Notes under the pieces: model-generated
Told to the model about the DNA's origin: nothing
Seen by the model: only the letters and a program-made list of their open reading frames with translations
Database searches by the model: none
Part shown: in pieces, positions 7,759-15,922 of the stretch
How positions within the stretch are numbered: the stretch's first letter is position 1
Layout: each line of letters starts with the position of its first letter
DNA from: Myxococcales bacterium
Lineage (GTDB): Bacteria; Myxococcota_A; Bradymonadia; UBA7976; UBA1532
Direction of reading: 5' to 3'
DNA length: 36,088 nt
Assembly (NCBI GenBank): GCA_002731825.1
Contig: PCCS01000032.1
Coordinates: 1 to 36,088, forward strand
Program-made: the position numbers and the translations under genes

Positions 7759-8774
7759 GTGTCTTGGTTAGGCAATTCAATGTCTTGTTCTTTGCGATGG
7801 TTTTAATGCCGGCGTCCATTTGGGCCGAATCAAAACGTTTTACGAGTATCGATGCCAGTCGGCGCATTGCTGTGAAGTCATGGGGTCCACACTGCGGTGC
7901 CAAGCCTCGGTCTCGCGGAGTCGCCAAGAATCGCGCATATACTTTTAAGAAGGGCCGAATCGTATCTAGTAAAGGACGCAGTGTGCTCTTTGGTGCCGGT
8001 GTCTGCCACTCAGCGACGGGCCTGCCTAATTTGAGCGAGTCTCGAGTTAACTCTGGTCGAATGACCTGTAAATCCGCGGCCAGCAGTAGCACATCCGTAC
8101 TCGGGCGAATCGTTAAGAAAACCAAAGGTAAGACGACCACAGTCATCCATCGATTAGAATACGAATGGCGCCTAAATGAGTCCCATTGCCATACTGTAGA
8201 CCGCCTGACATGGACTCTAAAAGAACAGGGGCCAGGGGAAGACAAGAGAATGACGCCCGCATCTACAGGACCTTGTGCCTCTCTGGGACCGCCCAAGTCT
8301 TTGGTTTACAAGACCCCAAAACGAACCAAAGCCGCGGTCGGTGACATACTCAACTTCAAGGTGGTGGTGATGGATAAAAACCGCTGTTCTTTGGATTTTC
8401 CCGTTAAATGGTCAACACAGCGAGGACGGATCAGCCGCGCGGGGCGTCTCGATACCACCGGCCTGGAGGCCGGTCGATTTCGTGTAACAGCGCGGTTTAA
8501 ATCCCTACGAAAACGGTTTCGAGTTCAATTAGTACCCGAACGAACGTCCGACCCATTGACTCCAATGCATGAACCGCTTCGAGCAAACGCCGCATTACAA
8601 GACAGCGATAAAGCGCCGAGATATAATGGTGTTGTGAGCATCGAGGCGGACCTCGGGAACCCTCAGGATTCGCCGCCCTGGTTATTCATTGGTGGCATAT
8701 CTATCCTCGGCGGATTATTGTGTATTGTCATCGGCTATACACGAAGAGCGAGTTACATTGACCCAGCAGACTAA
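7755..8774 (+). CDS. Exported Ig-like domain protein with C-terminal membrane anchor
   Basis: A 339-residue protein with no recognised enzyme motif. An N-terminal signal peptide ends near SIWA-ES (about residue 25). The next 160 residues hold several Cys and are unknown. Residues about 185-262 look like a bacterial Ig-like fold: TKAAVGDILNFKVVVMDKN, a Trp (VKWS), GRISRAGRLDTTGLEAGRF and a final strand VTARF. A membrane helix lies at about 309-327 (LFIGGISILGGLLCIVIGY) with a short basic tail, so most of the protein is periplasmic. The ATGA overlap with the kinase ahead and the 17-base overlap with the cinA-like gene behind mark one operon. It could be the periplasmic partner of the kinase's coiled coil, which is inference from the overlap only. 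Confidence 0.8.
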   Translation: MSVLVRQFNVLFFAMVLMPASIWAESKRFTSIDASRRIAVKSWGPHCGAKPRSRGVAKNRAYTFKKGRIVSSKGRSVLFGAGVCHSATGLPNLSESRVNSGRMTCKSAASSSTSVLGRIVKKTKGKTTTVIHRLEYEWRLNESHCHTVDRLTWTLKEQGPGEDKRMTPASTGPCASLGPPKSLVYKTPKRTKAAVGDILNFKVVVMDKNRCSLDFPVKWSTQRGRISRAGRLDTTGLEAGRFRVTARFKSLRKRFRVQLVPERTSDPLTPMHEPLRANAALQDSDKAPRYNGVVSIEADLGNPQDSPPWLFIGGISILGGLLCIVIGYTRRASYIDPAD

Positions 8775-9519
8775 ATCGCCACTCAAAGTCGCGCTTGTCT
8801 TAATCGGCAATGAGCTCTTAAGCGGAAAAATCCAGGACAGCAATGGATATTACGCATCAAAACGGCTTCGGGGTTTGGGCGTCGAATTGACACGAATCTC
8901 AATTATTCCGGATCAACGCCCAGTGATTGTACGTGAGGTATCGAAGCTAAAAGCTGACGTCGATTACCTTATCACGAGTGGTGGCGTGGGTCCGACCCAT
9001 GACGACATCACCCTCGAAGCAGTTGCCGACGCATGCAAGACGACGACCTTTCTTGAACCAAAACTGGAAGGTTTGATTCGCCGGTTCTTCAAGGACCGGA
9101 CCACGGCACATCATCTCAAAATGGCACAAATCCCTGTCGGCAGCACACTGATCGATGTCGGTGAAAACACATGGCCAGTCGTGCGGATCGACAACGTGTT
9201 TATCCTTCCCGGTGTACCGGAAATTTTCCGAGCAAAGTTTGAAGCAATCGCGTCGACCTTTCGCTCTGGAAAATGGTTTCTTCGCTCAGTTTATCTCAAT
9301 GTTGAAGAAGGCATGGTGGCCACCCTGCTTGAAAGATTAGAAGACGCATTTGCCGTCTCGGTCGGTAGTTATCCCAAATGGCGAAATGCGGATCACAAGG
9401 TCAGAGTCACTATCGAAGGACGAGCGGTTGAACCGGTCAATGAGGCAACAGCGTACCTGGTCGAGCAAATCGACGCCGAGCAAGTTGTGCGAGTCGATGA
9501 GCCGGTTGTAGAGGACTGA
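8758..9519 (+). CDS. CinA-type molybdopterin-binding domain protein, short form without the C-terminal deamidase
   Basis: The protein carries the MoCF_biosynth fold at its N-terminus: VALVLIGNELLSGKIQDSN, then YLITSGGVGPTHDDITLEAV, both signatures of the CinA N-terminal domain. The rest (PGVPEIF, then YLNVEEG and a VGSYP strand) matches the remainder of the CinA N-terminal half. At 253 residues it lacks the second domain (nicotinamide-nucleotide amidase) of the 400-residue CinA. Short forms are usually called competence/damage-inducible protein A homologues; in the full protein this half has ADP-ribose pyrophosphatase activity. I chose TTG at 8758, which overlaps the upstream stop. The frame stays open to 8689, but that stretch lies inside the preceding gene. 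The stop is 2 bases from the stop of the opposing gene. Confidence 0.9.
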   Translation: MTQQTKSPLKVALVLIGNELLSGKIQDSNGYYASKRLRGLGVELTRISIIPDQRPVIVREVSKLKADVDYLITSGGVGPTHDDITLEAVADACKTTTFLEPKLEGLIRRFFKDRTTAHHLKMAQIPVGSTLIDVGENTWPVVRIDNVFILPGVPEIFRAKFEAIASTFRSGKWFLRSVYLNVEEGMVATLLERLEDAFAVSVGSYPKWRNADHKVRVTIEGRAVEPVNEATAYLVEQIDAEQVVRVDEPVVED

Positions 9520-9521
9520 AG

Positions 9522-10298
9522 TCACTTACTCGAGAAGTAATCCGCACGGTCTTGAAACAAAACGTTGAACGTCGTCAGCGAGCCAAAGCTGCGCCTGATA
9601 TAGGATGTCAGTTTAGCCGTTTCAGCCTCGGTAAAGTTACGATTATCTTGAATCGACGCGTCTAATGACAGCAATTCATCGCGCATAATTGCCATGCGGC
9701 GAAAGAACTCTTCCATAGATTCGGAATAAGAGCCCGCTTCACCATAGATGACGTGCCCACCAACCCATCGTTCGCCAAGCGCAGGGGCTGTCACCTTGAG
9801 ATTGTGCCAATCAACGGCGCGACTCAAGTCGTCAAGCATCGTGACCACCTCTTCGGTATCAGATTGGTAGCTTCGACTCGAGGCGAACCCACAAAAGAAG
9901 TTGAGAACCACAGCTTGAATCCGAGTGAGCTGCCCCTGCAGAGCAAATAAACGCATGGGGCTTAACTTATCCGATGAATTGAGCTTTTGCTCTAAGACTC
10001 GACAGTTATCTCGGATACTCATCGCCTTTCCCAAGAACTGCTCGACCGGAATTTCTTTCGCCTGCAATTGGCTATCTGCGGGCTGCATTACGACGGATCC
10101 TGTAATCCCCATCGAGGACCTCGGTTGGGGAATCTCAACCCGTGTCGAAATGACGTCATTCAAACCTTGCTTGACCTGAGATGGAGATGCAAAGCTGAGG
10201 ATTTCAGCAACCACACTCGACGCCACACTAAAATGCAGACCCGATGAACTTGGGACAGCCCGTCTGGTACCAGTCCGAGGGGTGTTAAAATTAGACAT
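9522..10298 (-). CDS. Hypothetical protein, predicted helical
   Basis: Not recognised. The 258-residue protein has a low-complexity Ser/Thr/Arg N-terminus without a clear signal peptide. The last 170 residues look mainly helical, with evenly spaced Leu, Ala and Arg and motifs such as LRLxxL-like RLFALQGQLTRIQAVVLNFF and a terminal LTSYIRRSFGSLTTFNVLFQDRADYF. No membrane segment is evident. The ATG at 10298 has GGAG 8 bases upstream, which supports a real gene. It is transcribed divergently from dapD across a 305-base gap and converges with the cinA-like gene with only 2 bases between stops. I can give no function. The helical character might suit a scaffold or a polar-localised protein, but that is speculation. 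Confidence 0.75.
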   Translation of the reverse strand: MSNFNTPRTGTRRAVPSSSGLHFSVASSVVAEILSFASPSQVKQGLNDVISTRVEIPQPRSSMGITGSVVMQPADSQLQAKEIPVEQFLGKAMSIRDNCRVLEQKLNSSDKLSPMRLFALQGQLTRIQAVVLNFFCGFASSRSYQSDTEEVVTMLDDLSRAVDWHNLKVTAPALGERWVGGHVIYGEAGSYSESMEEFFRRMAIMRDELLSLDASIQDNRNFTEAETAKLTSYIRRSFGSLTTFNVLFQDRADYFSSK

Positions 10299-10316
10299 AC
10301 AGTCGACTCCATAGGG

Positions 10317-10419
10317 TGAGCTTAAGAAAGCATATGCGAAACAAAACGCCCGTTCCGAGACCCCCGCGAACCCGCAGCTGTCAGGCCGCCTTTTCTGACG
10401 CGCCCGCCGCTTAAGCTCA
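10317..10419. repeat. Widely spaced 10-base inverted repeat between divergent genes
   Basis: TGAGCTTAAG (10317-10326) is repeated inverted as CTTAAGCTCA (10410-10419), an exact match separated by 83 bases. The enclosed stretch contains a smaller GTCAG/CTGAC pair (10380-10384 and 10395-10399). It lies in the gap upstream of both the hypothetical gene (minus) and dapD (plus). It may be a paired operator or a structured leader for the minus-strand gene. No gene is visible in 10299-10603. Confidence 0.4.
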
Positions 10420-10425
10420 ATAGAC

Positions 10426-10501
10426 CCCTCAGACGCGGATTTCTATCGCTGCACAAAACCTAACATACTCCGTACCCGTGCGTAAGAAATCCGTCTGAGG
10501 G
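10426..10501. promoter_or_regulatory. Long inverted repeat upstream of dapD
   Basis: The arms are CCCTCAGACG-CG-GATTTCT (10426-10444) and AGAAATCCGTCTGAGGG (10485-10501). All 17 bases of the right arm pair with the left one, which has two extra bases (CG) as a bulge. The loop is 40 bases. The position, about 100 bases before the dapD start, suits an operator pair, a structured leader or a small RNA. There is no T-run after either arm, so a terminator is unlikely. Confidence 0.5.
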
Positions 10502-10603
10502 ACATGCACTGAACAAAACGTACAATCAGCGTTCATATTGGGCGATTTTCGGTTGCCTAAATGGCCAAGCGAGGGTTCACTGCCATAAACAACGGAGGTC
10601 ACA

Positions 10604-11413
10604 ATGGATCAGCGACAAGAACTCATTCAAACAGCGTACAACGACCGCAATCGCCTCGGTGAAGCAAAGGACGCAGTCCTGAGCGTCATTGAGGATCTCG
10701 ACAAAGGTCGGCTTAGAGTCGCGGAGGCGACCTCGGGCGATTGGGTTGTCAACACGTGGGTCAAGCAAGCCGTCTTGCTCTACTTCGGAGTTGCACAAAT
10801 GGAGACCCTCGAGGCTGGGCCTTTCGAATACCACGACAAGATTCCAACTAAATCGAATCTTGCAGAACAAGGCATACGCGTCGTTCCGCCCGGAACAGCC
10901 CGATATGGGAGTTACCTTGAGCCTGGAACAATTCTGATGCCTGGTTATGTCAATATCGGCGCCTGGGTTGGCCGTGGCACAATGGTTGACACCTGGGCAA
11001 CCGTCGGCTCCTGCGCTCAGATTGGCCGAGATGTTCATCTGGCTGGCGGCGTCGGAATTGGGGGCGTACTCGAACCAGCAAGCGCCCAACCGGTGATCAT
11101 TGAAGACGGCGCATTTATTGGCTCTCGCTGCGTGGTCGTCGAAGGCGTACGGGTGGGAACGGAAGCTGTACTGGGTGCGAACGTCGTTCTAACAGCGTCC
11201 ACACCAATCATCGATGTGACAGGGCAAGAAGAAGTCATTGTGCGGGGTCATGTCCCCCCAAGATCAGTCGTTGTTCCAGGGGTGAGGCCAAAAACCTTCA
11301 ATGCGGGCACATATCATTTGCCCTGCGCGTTGATTATCGGAGAACGAAAAGCCTCGACGGACAGAAAAACATCATTAAACAATGCACTGCGTGATTTTGC
11401 TGTCTCCGTTTAG
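10604..11413 (+). CDS. dapD: 2,3,4,5-tetrahydropyridine-2,6-dicarboxylate N-succinyltransferase
   Basis: This enzyme transfers succinate from succinyl-CoA to tetrahydrodipicolinate, a step of the succinylase route to meso-diaminopimelate and lysine. The 269-residue length matches the family. The helical N-terminal domain (1-100) is followed by a left-handed beta-helix of hexapeptide repeats from about residue 100: PGTILMPGYVNIGAWVG, MVDTWATVGSCAQIG, VHLAGGVGIGGVLEP and EDGAFIGSRCVVVEGV. The family-specific LAGGVGIGGVLEP and SCAQIG are present. The ATG at 10604 has GGAGG 6 bases upstream. The gene stands first in a pair with a small membrane protein behind it. The region ahead holds two inverted repeats that may control it. 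Confidence 0.97.
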   Translation: MDQRQELIQTAYNDRNRLGEAKDAVLSVIEDLDKGRLRVAEATSGDWVVNTWVKQAVLLYFGVAQMETLEAGPFEYHDKIPTKSNLAEQGIRVVPPGTARYGSYLEPGTILMPGYVNIGAWVGRGTMVDTWATVGSCAQIGRDVHLAGGVGIGGVLEPASAQPVIIEDGAFIGSRCVVVEGVRVGTEAVLGANVVLTASTPIIDVTGQEEVIVRGHVPPRSVVVPGVRPKTFNAGTYHLPCALIIGERKASTDRKTSLNNALRDFAVSV

Positions 11414-11477
11414 ACAAAATTGTGCAGAATCGGTTTGTAAGTGTAGACTCTGAAGTGAACTGTACTGAGGATTAAGC

Positions 11478-12311
11478 TTGAGCGACGACCAATCCCCTGT
11501 TGACGATTTGTTCGGTGACGAAGGATTAAGAATTGAAGACGGGTCAGACGAGCGCCGTTTGCCTCGAAAAACCATTCCACTTAAAGGCTGGATGGTGGGC
11601 ACGACGCTACTGGTGGTCGCCCTGGTTTGGTGGTGGTCTAGTATTCGTCATAATCAGTTTTACTTGGTTGTAGAAGACCGCAGCGTTAGCGTAAAGCGTG
11701 GTTATTTCTTTCCATTTGGCGAGGGTGATTGGGCTCCGAATCGCGCCTATGAATCATTTCAACTTCCACCCGATATAAAGCCCGTTAAAGACGGCAAAAT
11801 GTCAGCGAAAGAGCTGGACAAGACCCTTAAGAAACTGTTTATGGACGTTGCACAGAGAGAGCTGAACGACCTCAAACAGGGGCGGATTGACGTTGCCGAA
11901 GACATGCTATTACGAGGCCAGAAACTCAGGTCGACGAGCGTCTCAGACGACCGGGTATTGCTGCGTTTATTGGGCGATGTAGCCTTTCGACGAGGCCTGA
12001 CAGAAGTCCGTGGTTTACAGGCGCGCTTCGACGAAGCTTTGGCTCAGTTTAGACTCGCACATCGCCGGGGCGGCAATGTTTTTAATGGCGCCCAAAAATG
12101 GGTAAAAGCCATTTCAAAACTGAGACTGGAATTTAAGCGGCTGTCGCTTGAGAGCGGAATAGACCCGGATTTGCTCCTCAACTCAGCTCAACTAGACCCG
12201 CAGAAACCGGTAAAAAACACGCCGCTGCCCGTTCCAAACCAATCCAAAAAATCCGAGTCTACACCCAATCCAAAAGCCATCAAGAAGGCTGAGCCGGGTG
12301 AAAAGCAGTAG
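11478..12311 (+). CDS. Single-pass membrane protein of unknown function
   Basis: A 277-residue protein not assigned to a family. An acidic cytoplasmic N-terminus is followed by a basic patch and one hydrophobic helix at about residues 38-55 (MVGTTLLVVALVWWW). The next 160 residues are mainly helical with a TPR-like look (LRLLGDVAFRRGLTEVRG, then FDEALAQFRLAHRRGG). The tail is Pro/Lys/Asn-rich. The TTG start at 11478 has GAGG upstream, and the gene follows dapD by 64 bases on the same strand. It converges with the lipoprotein gene at 12334 with 22 bases between. The TPR-like part is judged by pattern only and would be on the far side of the membrane. Confidence 0.7.
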   Translation: MSDDQSPVDDLFGDEGLRIEDGSDERRLPRKTIPLKGWMVGTTLLVVALVWWWSSIRHNQFYLVVEDRSVSVKRGYFFPFGEGDWAPNRAYESFQLPPDIKPVKDGKMSAKELDKTLKKLFMDVAQRELNDLKQGRIDVAEDMLLRGQKLRSTSVSDDRVLLRLLGDVAFRRGLTEVRGLQARFDEALAQFRLAHRRGGNVFNGAQKWVKAISKLRLEFKRLSLESGIDPDLLLNSAQLDPQKPVKNTPLPVPNQSKKSESTPNPKAIKKAEPGEKQ

Positions 12312-12333
12312 AGTCTAGCGGACCAAGACCTGC

Positions 12334-13032
12334 TTAACGCTGGCCCTCACATTCAATCAGATCACACATTTCAAGTGGTATTTGGACGCGAATCGAATCA
12401 TCGCACGGTCGGGACAGGAAAATATCTCTATCGTATACGATGCGGCCATAGGCTATGCCAATCCCCTGTCTATCCAATCCCCGAACTGAAATCGCTAATT
12501 CCCCGAGCGGTAAGTCATCGCTGATGAGGGTCTCAAGGCCTTCACATAGACTGAAGTACGTACGCTCAAAAAGATCGGCGACTTTGATGGTCAAGGCCAC
12601 CTGGTGTACTCCATTCCCTAAGCAATCTAGCTGATTTCCGAAAGACCAATTGGCTAATATATCTCTCTGTCGCCTGAGCAGTGGTAACTCTTCCAGGCGA
12701 CTTACAGAGCCATTGGGAACAGTCACATCACGTCGCACCTCATGGGTTGCGCATCCATCCTGGTCTAATCCACGCAGCAGCAGCGTATAATCACCAGCTG
12801 GAACAGCTTCTAACTGAACGTCGCCCTTGACGCACTCGGTCATCTGCGTGGCACGTGGAGCGCTCTGTTCATAATCATACACGGATGCTTCAACACTCCG
12901 AACAGCGGCCTCATTGCAGGTCAGAGCACCCAATTTCCACGTGATATAGAGCGCTCCGTCGGCGGCTTCATCACCACACGCAAAGAGCGCAATACCTGCA
13001 AAAAACAGGCTCTTTTTAATCAACCTATGCAC
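12334..13032 (-). CDS. Lipoprotein with two similar tandem domains
   Basis: The start is GTG at 13032, giving a basic N-terminus and a hydrophobic stretch, then the lipobox LFAC with Cys at residue 19. This predicts an acylated envelope lipoprotein of about 232 residues. The rest holds two similar units of about 90 residues. The first has WKLGALTC, an acidic strand, a Cys and PAGDYTLLLRGLDQDG. The second has WSFGNQLDC, a hydrophobic strand, a Cys and PLGELAISVRGLDRQG. The repeated RGLD-x-x-G and the paired Cys suggest a domain duplication. The frame is open to 13224 but those residues precede the lipobox and lie in the btpA promoter and coding region. It is divergent from btpA. The function is unknown. 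Confidence 0.8.
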   Translation of the reverse strand: MHRLIKKSLFFAGIALFACGDEAADGALYITWKLGALTCNEAAVRSVEASVYDYEQSAPRATQMTECVKGDVQLEAVPAGDYTLLLRGLDQDGCATHEVRRDVTVPNGSVSRLEELPLLRRQRDILANWSFGNQLDCLGNGVHQVALTIKVADLFERTYFSLCEGLETLISDDLPLGELAISVRGLDRQGIGIAYGRIVYDRDIFLSRPCDDSIRVQIPLEMCDLIECEGQR

Positions 13033-13170
13033 AATGACACAGTACGCTCGGAAAGGGGCTCTGACAAGTTGATGACGCAAGAAGATTGTGACAACCTGAC
13101 TTGGCAGCTCTTTGGAGAGCCTGCACTGATAGAGACAAACGTGTATATCCAAAAGCCAGGAGCCTACGCT

Positions 13171-13953
13171 ATGAACAGTCTGGACAAAACTCAAAGTGGG
13201 CCAACTCTGATCGGTATGATCCACTTGGACTCACTACCCGGGTCGCCTGGCTTTACTGGAGATTTTCAACACATATTGACTCACGCTTTGGCCGACGCCT
13301 CGACTCTCGTCGATGCCGGATTTGATTCGCTCATGGTGGAAAACTACAATGATGTGCCATTTTTCTCTAATCGAGTACCCGCGGTCACCGTAGCGTCGAT
13401 GAGCCGATGTATTTCGGCCATTAGAATTGCGTTTCCCACAACACCAATCGGGGTCAATGTCCTTAGAAATGATGCTCTTTCTGCGCTGTCTATCGCTCAA
13501 GCATGCGGTGCGCAGTACATTCGAGTCAATGTCTTAGCTGGTGCCAGTGTGACCGATCAAGGCTTGATTCAAAGTCAGGCCGCAGACTTATTAAGGGCAC
13601 GGGCAGCATGGCAATCTAAAGTCAGAATCTTTGCAGATGTCGGTGTCAAGCATGCGGCACCCCTCGGCTCCAGCGAACTGGCTCCAGTCGCCAGAGACAC
13701 AGCATATCGAGGTCTCGCCGACGCGTTAATCGTCTCCGGACTCGCGACGGGTTCTCAGACGTCAAAAGCGGATTTAGACACTGTGAAAAAGGCCGTCCCT
13801 GATCGGGAAATCTTTGTGGGCAGTGGCGTGACACTCAACAATTTCGACCCAGATGTCGCCGACGGGTTTATTATTGGAACATCAATCAAAACAGACGGTC
13901 GGGTCTGCAGTAAAAAAGCCCGCCAAATCGTTGTTAGACGCAACCATGGTTAG
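13171..13953 (+). CDS. BtpA/SgcQ family protein
   Basis: A 260-residue TIM-barrel-like protein. Family signs are LIGMIHLDSLPGSPGF near the N-terminus, DAGFDSLMVENYNDVPF (residues about 48-64), then MxRxIsAIR, PIGVNVLRNDALSALSIAQACGAQYIRVNVLAGASVTDQG and a late GSGVTLNNF with ADGFIIGTSIK. BtpA was first described as a photosystem I biogenesis protein of cyanobacteria, but most family members occur in non-photosynthetic organisms and are of uncertain function, with SgcQ near sugar pathways. No photosystem gene is visible here, so the name only gives the family. The ATG at 13171 has AGGAG 8 bases before it. The longer frame from 13027 crosses the lipoprotein start and is unlikely. Confidence 0.92.
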   Translation: MNSLDKTQSGPTLIGMIHLDSLPGSPGFTGDFQHILTHALADASTLVDAGFDSLMVENYNDVPFFSNRVPAVTVASMSRCISAIRIAFPTTPIGVNVLRNDALSALSIAQACGAQYIRVNVLAGASVTDQGLIQSQAADLLRARAAWQSKVRIFADVGVKHAAPLGSSELAPVARDTAYRGLADALIVSGLATGSQTSKADLDTVKKAVPDREIFVGSGVTLNNFDPDVADGFIIGTSIKTDGRVCSKKARQIVVRRNHG

Positions 13954-13964
13954 ACCCGGCGTTC

Positions 13965-14522
13965 TTACTCCAGAGATTGATTGCTAAAGATTCCTGCTCC
14001 ACCCATCAAACCACCCATAAGGTCAACGTAGCCAAGACGCTCGAAGGTGCTGAAGGTCTCATCGCAATCAAGATTGCCGTTCGCCCGAGCCGTAAAGTGC
14101 GCACCAGCCCCCTCACCTTTACTCTCAAACGTGTACCAATAGAAATGCGGATCGGACAAACTAAAGCCGAGCTTATGCCAAGTTGAATGTGAAAACGCGG
14201 CTGCATTGCCCTCGCAACGGCCGTTATCGGGACTGGCCTTGCAACATGCATTAACCGCGGGTGTCTCGGGAGATGTCAACGGAAACTTAGGGGGTAGAAC
14301 GGCCCCATCTCGTGTGACTTGCTCGTCTTGATAAGACGTCACCGCACCATCGAAAATCCGGCGCAAATTAACAACCGCTTCAGACGTTTTGCTTCGTCGT
14401 ACAGACCGATTAAATGCAGGGATAGCGATAGCCGCAAGAATCCCAATGATGGTCACGACAATCATCAACTCGATGAGTGTAAACCCTTTTCGACGGGTAA
14501 ATGTCTTAGAGGTTGATTTCAA
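13965..14522 (-). CDS. Type IV pilin-like protein (prepilin)
   Basis: The N-terminus has a basic leader ending in Gly and then [20 protein letters not shown], the class III signal and the N-terminal helix of type IV pilins and type II secretion pseudopilins. Cleavage by prepilin peptidase would fall between RRKG (residues 10-13) and F14, with Glu at +5. The 185-residue protein has a globular C-terminal part with a Cys cluster ([12 protein letters not shown]). It could be a PilA-type major pilin or a minor pilin; pseudopilins are also possible. The TTG start at 14522 has GGGAG 6-7 bases upstream. No pil or gsp machinery gene is near except a PilF/Tgl-like protein 20 kb away. It converges with btpA, with 11 bases between stops. 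Confidence 0.95.
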   Translation of the reverse strand: MKSTSKTFTRRKGFTLIELMIVVTIIGILAAIAIPAFNRSVRRSKTSEAVVNLRRIFDGAVTSYQDEQVTRDGAVLPPKFPLTSPETPAVNACCKASPDNGRCEGNAAAFSHSTWHKLGFSLSDPHFYWYTFESKGEGAGAHFTARANGNLDCDETFSTFERLGYVDLMGGLMGGAGIFSNQSLE

Positions 14523-14623
14523 TTTAATCTCCCTTAGGCTGAGACCATATTACTTCAGATAGAGTCCGTAAGCCATAACTTGAACCGTAGTGGGTAGCCA
14601 AAGCGACATCGGTTGGTAAATCG

Positions 14624-14671
14624 ACTGCTGTTTTTGCTAGACTAAAACTCAGTTTATACGACGACAGCAGT
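14624..14671. repeat. Nested inverted repeats upstream of the TonB-like gene
   Basis: ACTGCTGT (14624-14631) pairs with ACAGCAGT (14664-14671). Three more bases on each side (ATC and GAT) pair across a single bulged G. Inside the loop lies AAACT-C-AGTTT (14645-14655). The repeats sit in the 164-base gap between the divergent pilin and TonB-like genes and end 15 bases before the latter's ATG. They may be an operator or leader hairpin. Confidence 0.35.
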
Positions 14672-14686
14672 GATTTTAGCGTTCAG

Positions 14687-15907
14687 ATGAGACAAAAGAC
14701 GCAGATATCAGATCAAAAGAGGAACCGGAGAACGCGTTCGTCAATGTCCGCAGCTCTGCTTCTGTCTGCATTTGCGCATGGCTTACTCTTACTGCTCATG
14801 GCACACTCGAGCTTTATACAAAGCACGGGCTCAAGCCAAGCTCGCACTCAGGCATCGAGCACCATTGTCCCGCTGCTCAGCCAGAAGGCCGTAAAAAGCT
14901 ACCTGTCGCCCAAACAGCGCGTCCTAGGGAAAAAGGCCAAGCGCATCAAACCGAAACCAAAAAAGAAAAAAGAGCTTGAGGCCCCCCTAAAGAAAGCCCA
15001 AGTGGTCGAGATCCTGCCCCCTTCGAAACCGGAACGACCGAAAAACGCAAAATTCTTGGCGGCTTTTGACAGTAAAGTCGATCAACAACAAGTGAGCGCG
15101 AAGCGCCGCGCACCATCACAGAAAATGATCAAATCGAAACGGCGCATCCTATCGCCGGGTATGGACGAATTGGGAACTCGATCAGGACGAAAAAAACCGC
15201 CTAAAGGCAAGGCTAAAGTGTCAGGAGAGAGCCGCAAGAATGCGCGCACAAAAGCTCAGCCGAAGAGTGCCAAGACAGCACAGCAGAATAAAAGAAGCAA
15301 ACTTGAGCGTGAAAGCACAGCCAAGCAGACCCTGCCCATGGGAGATGGCAAGTTTAGTCCGAGTGGCAGAGCTGGCCAGCGGAAAAATGCCGATAGTAAT
15401 CAAGCCGCACAGAAAGGTGGACATAAAGGCGCCCCAGAGAATTGGCGTACATTACTTCCCACTTTAGGGCCAAAGGACATGACCGCCAACGATGGCTCAA
15501 TCGACCACATAAAAGACGTGTCCAGAGGAGACAAAACGTTTCTCAACACAAGAGCCTATAAACATGCCTGGTTTTTCAATCGAATTAAAAGAAGTGTCCG
15601 CAGAGAATGGCGTGCTGCAGAACAGTATCGCCGACATGATCCAAACGGACGTATCTTCGGGATACGTGACAGATACACCATCGTCGATGTCACGCTGAAG
15701 CCCAATGGCAACCTTGAAGGCGTATCAATTCGAAAAGACAGCGGTGTGGCCGTTCTTGACGAAGCGGCACTGTCGGCCTTTCGAACCGCACAACCCTTCC
15801 CAAACCCACCCGCTGGCCTCATAGATCAGGATGGGCGTATACGTTTCCAATTTGGTTTCTTCCTGGAGATTGGTGGCAGTTCGTTTAAGCTGTTTCGGCC
15901 CTATTGA
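14687..15907 (+). CDS. TonB-like energy transducer protein
   Basis: A 406-residue protein with the TonB layout: a short basic cytoplasmic part, one membrane anchor at about 20-39 (MSAALLLSAFAHGLLLLLMA), a long Lys/Arg/Pro/Ala-rich periplasmic linker (about 60-240), and a C-terminal domain from about 296. That domain contains YTIVDVTLKPNGNLEGVSI, then DSGVAVLDEAALSAFRTAQPFPNPP, and ends in IRFQFGFFLEI, matching the TonB C-terminal signature (VLDxAAL, PFPxPP). No ExbB/ExbD genes are adjacent. In myxobacteria such proteins may serve outer-membrane transport or the motility and adventurous systems. Its partner is unknown. The ribosome-binding site is weak. It converges with gcvH with 15 bases between stops. 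Confidence 0.93.
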   Translation: MRQKTQISDQKRNRRTRSSMSAALLLSAFAHGLLLLLMAHSSFIQSTGSSQARTQASSTIVPLLSQKAVKSYLSPKQRVLGKKAKRIKPKPKKKKELEAPLKKAQVVEILPPSKPERPKNAKFLAAFDSKVDQQQVSAKRRAPSQKMIKSKRRILSPGMDELGTRSGRKKPPKGKAKVSGESRKNARTKAQPKSAKTAQQNKRSKLERESTAKQTLPMGDGKFSPSGRAGQRKNADSNQAAQKGGHKGAPENWRTLLPTLGPKDMTANDGSIDHIKDVSRGDKTFLNTRAYKHAWFFNRIKRSVRREWRAAEQYRRHDPNGRIFGIRDRYTIVDVTLKPNGNLEGVSIRKDSGVAVLDEAALSAFRTAQPFPNPPAGLIDQDGRIRFQFGFFLEIGGSSFKLFRPY

Positions 15908-15922
15908 AGAGCGAAGAGATGG

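Noticed and set aside
8689..8757. Upstream extension of the CinA-like protein
   Set aside because: This stretch encodes the membrane helix of the preceding gene in another frame, and CinA domains start near the VALVLIGNE strand.
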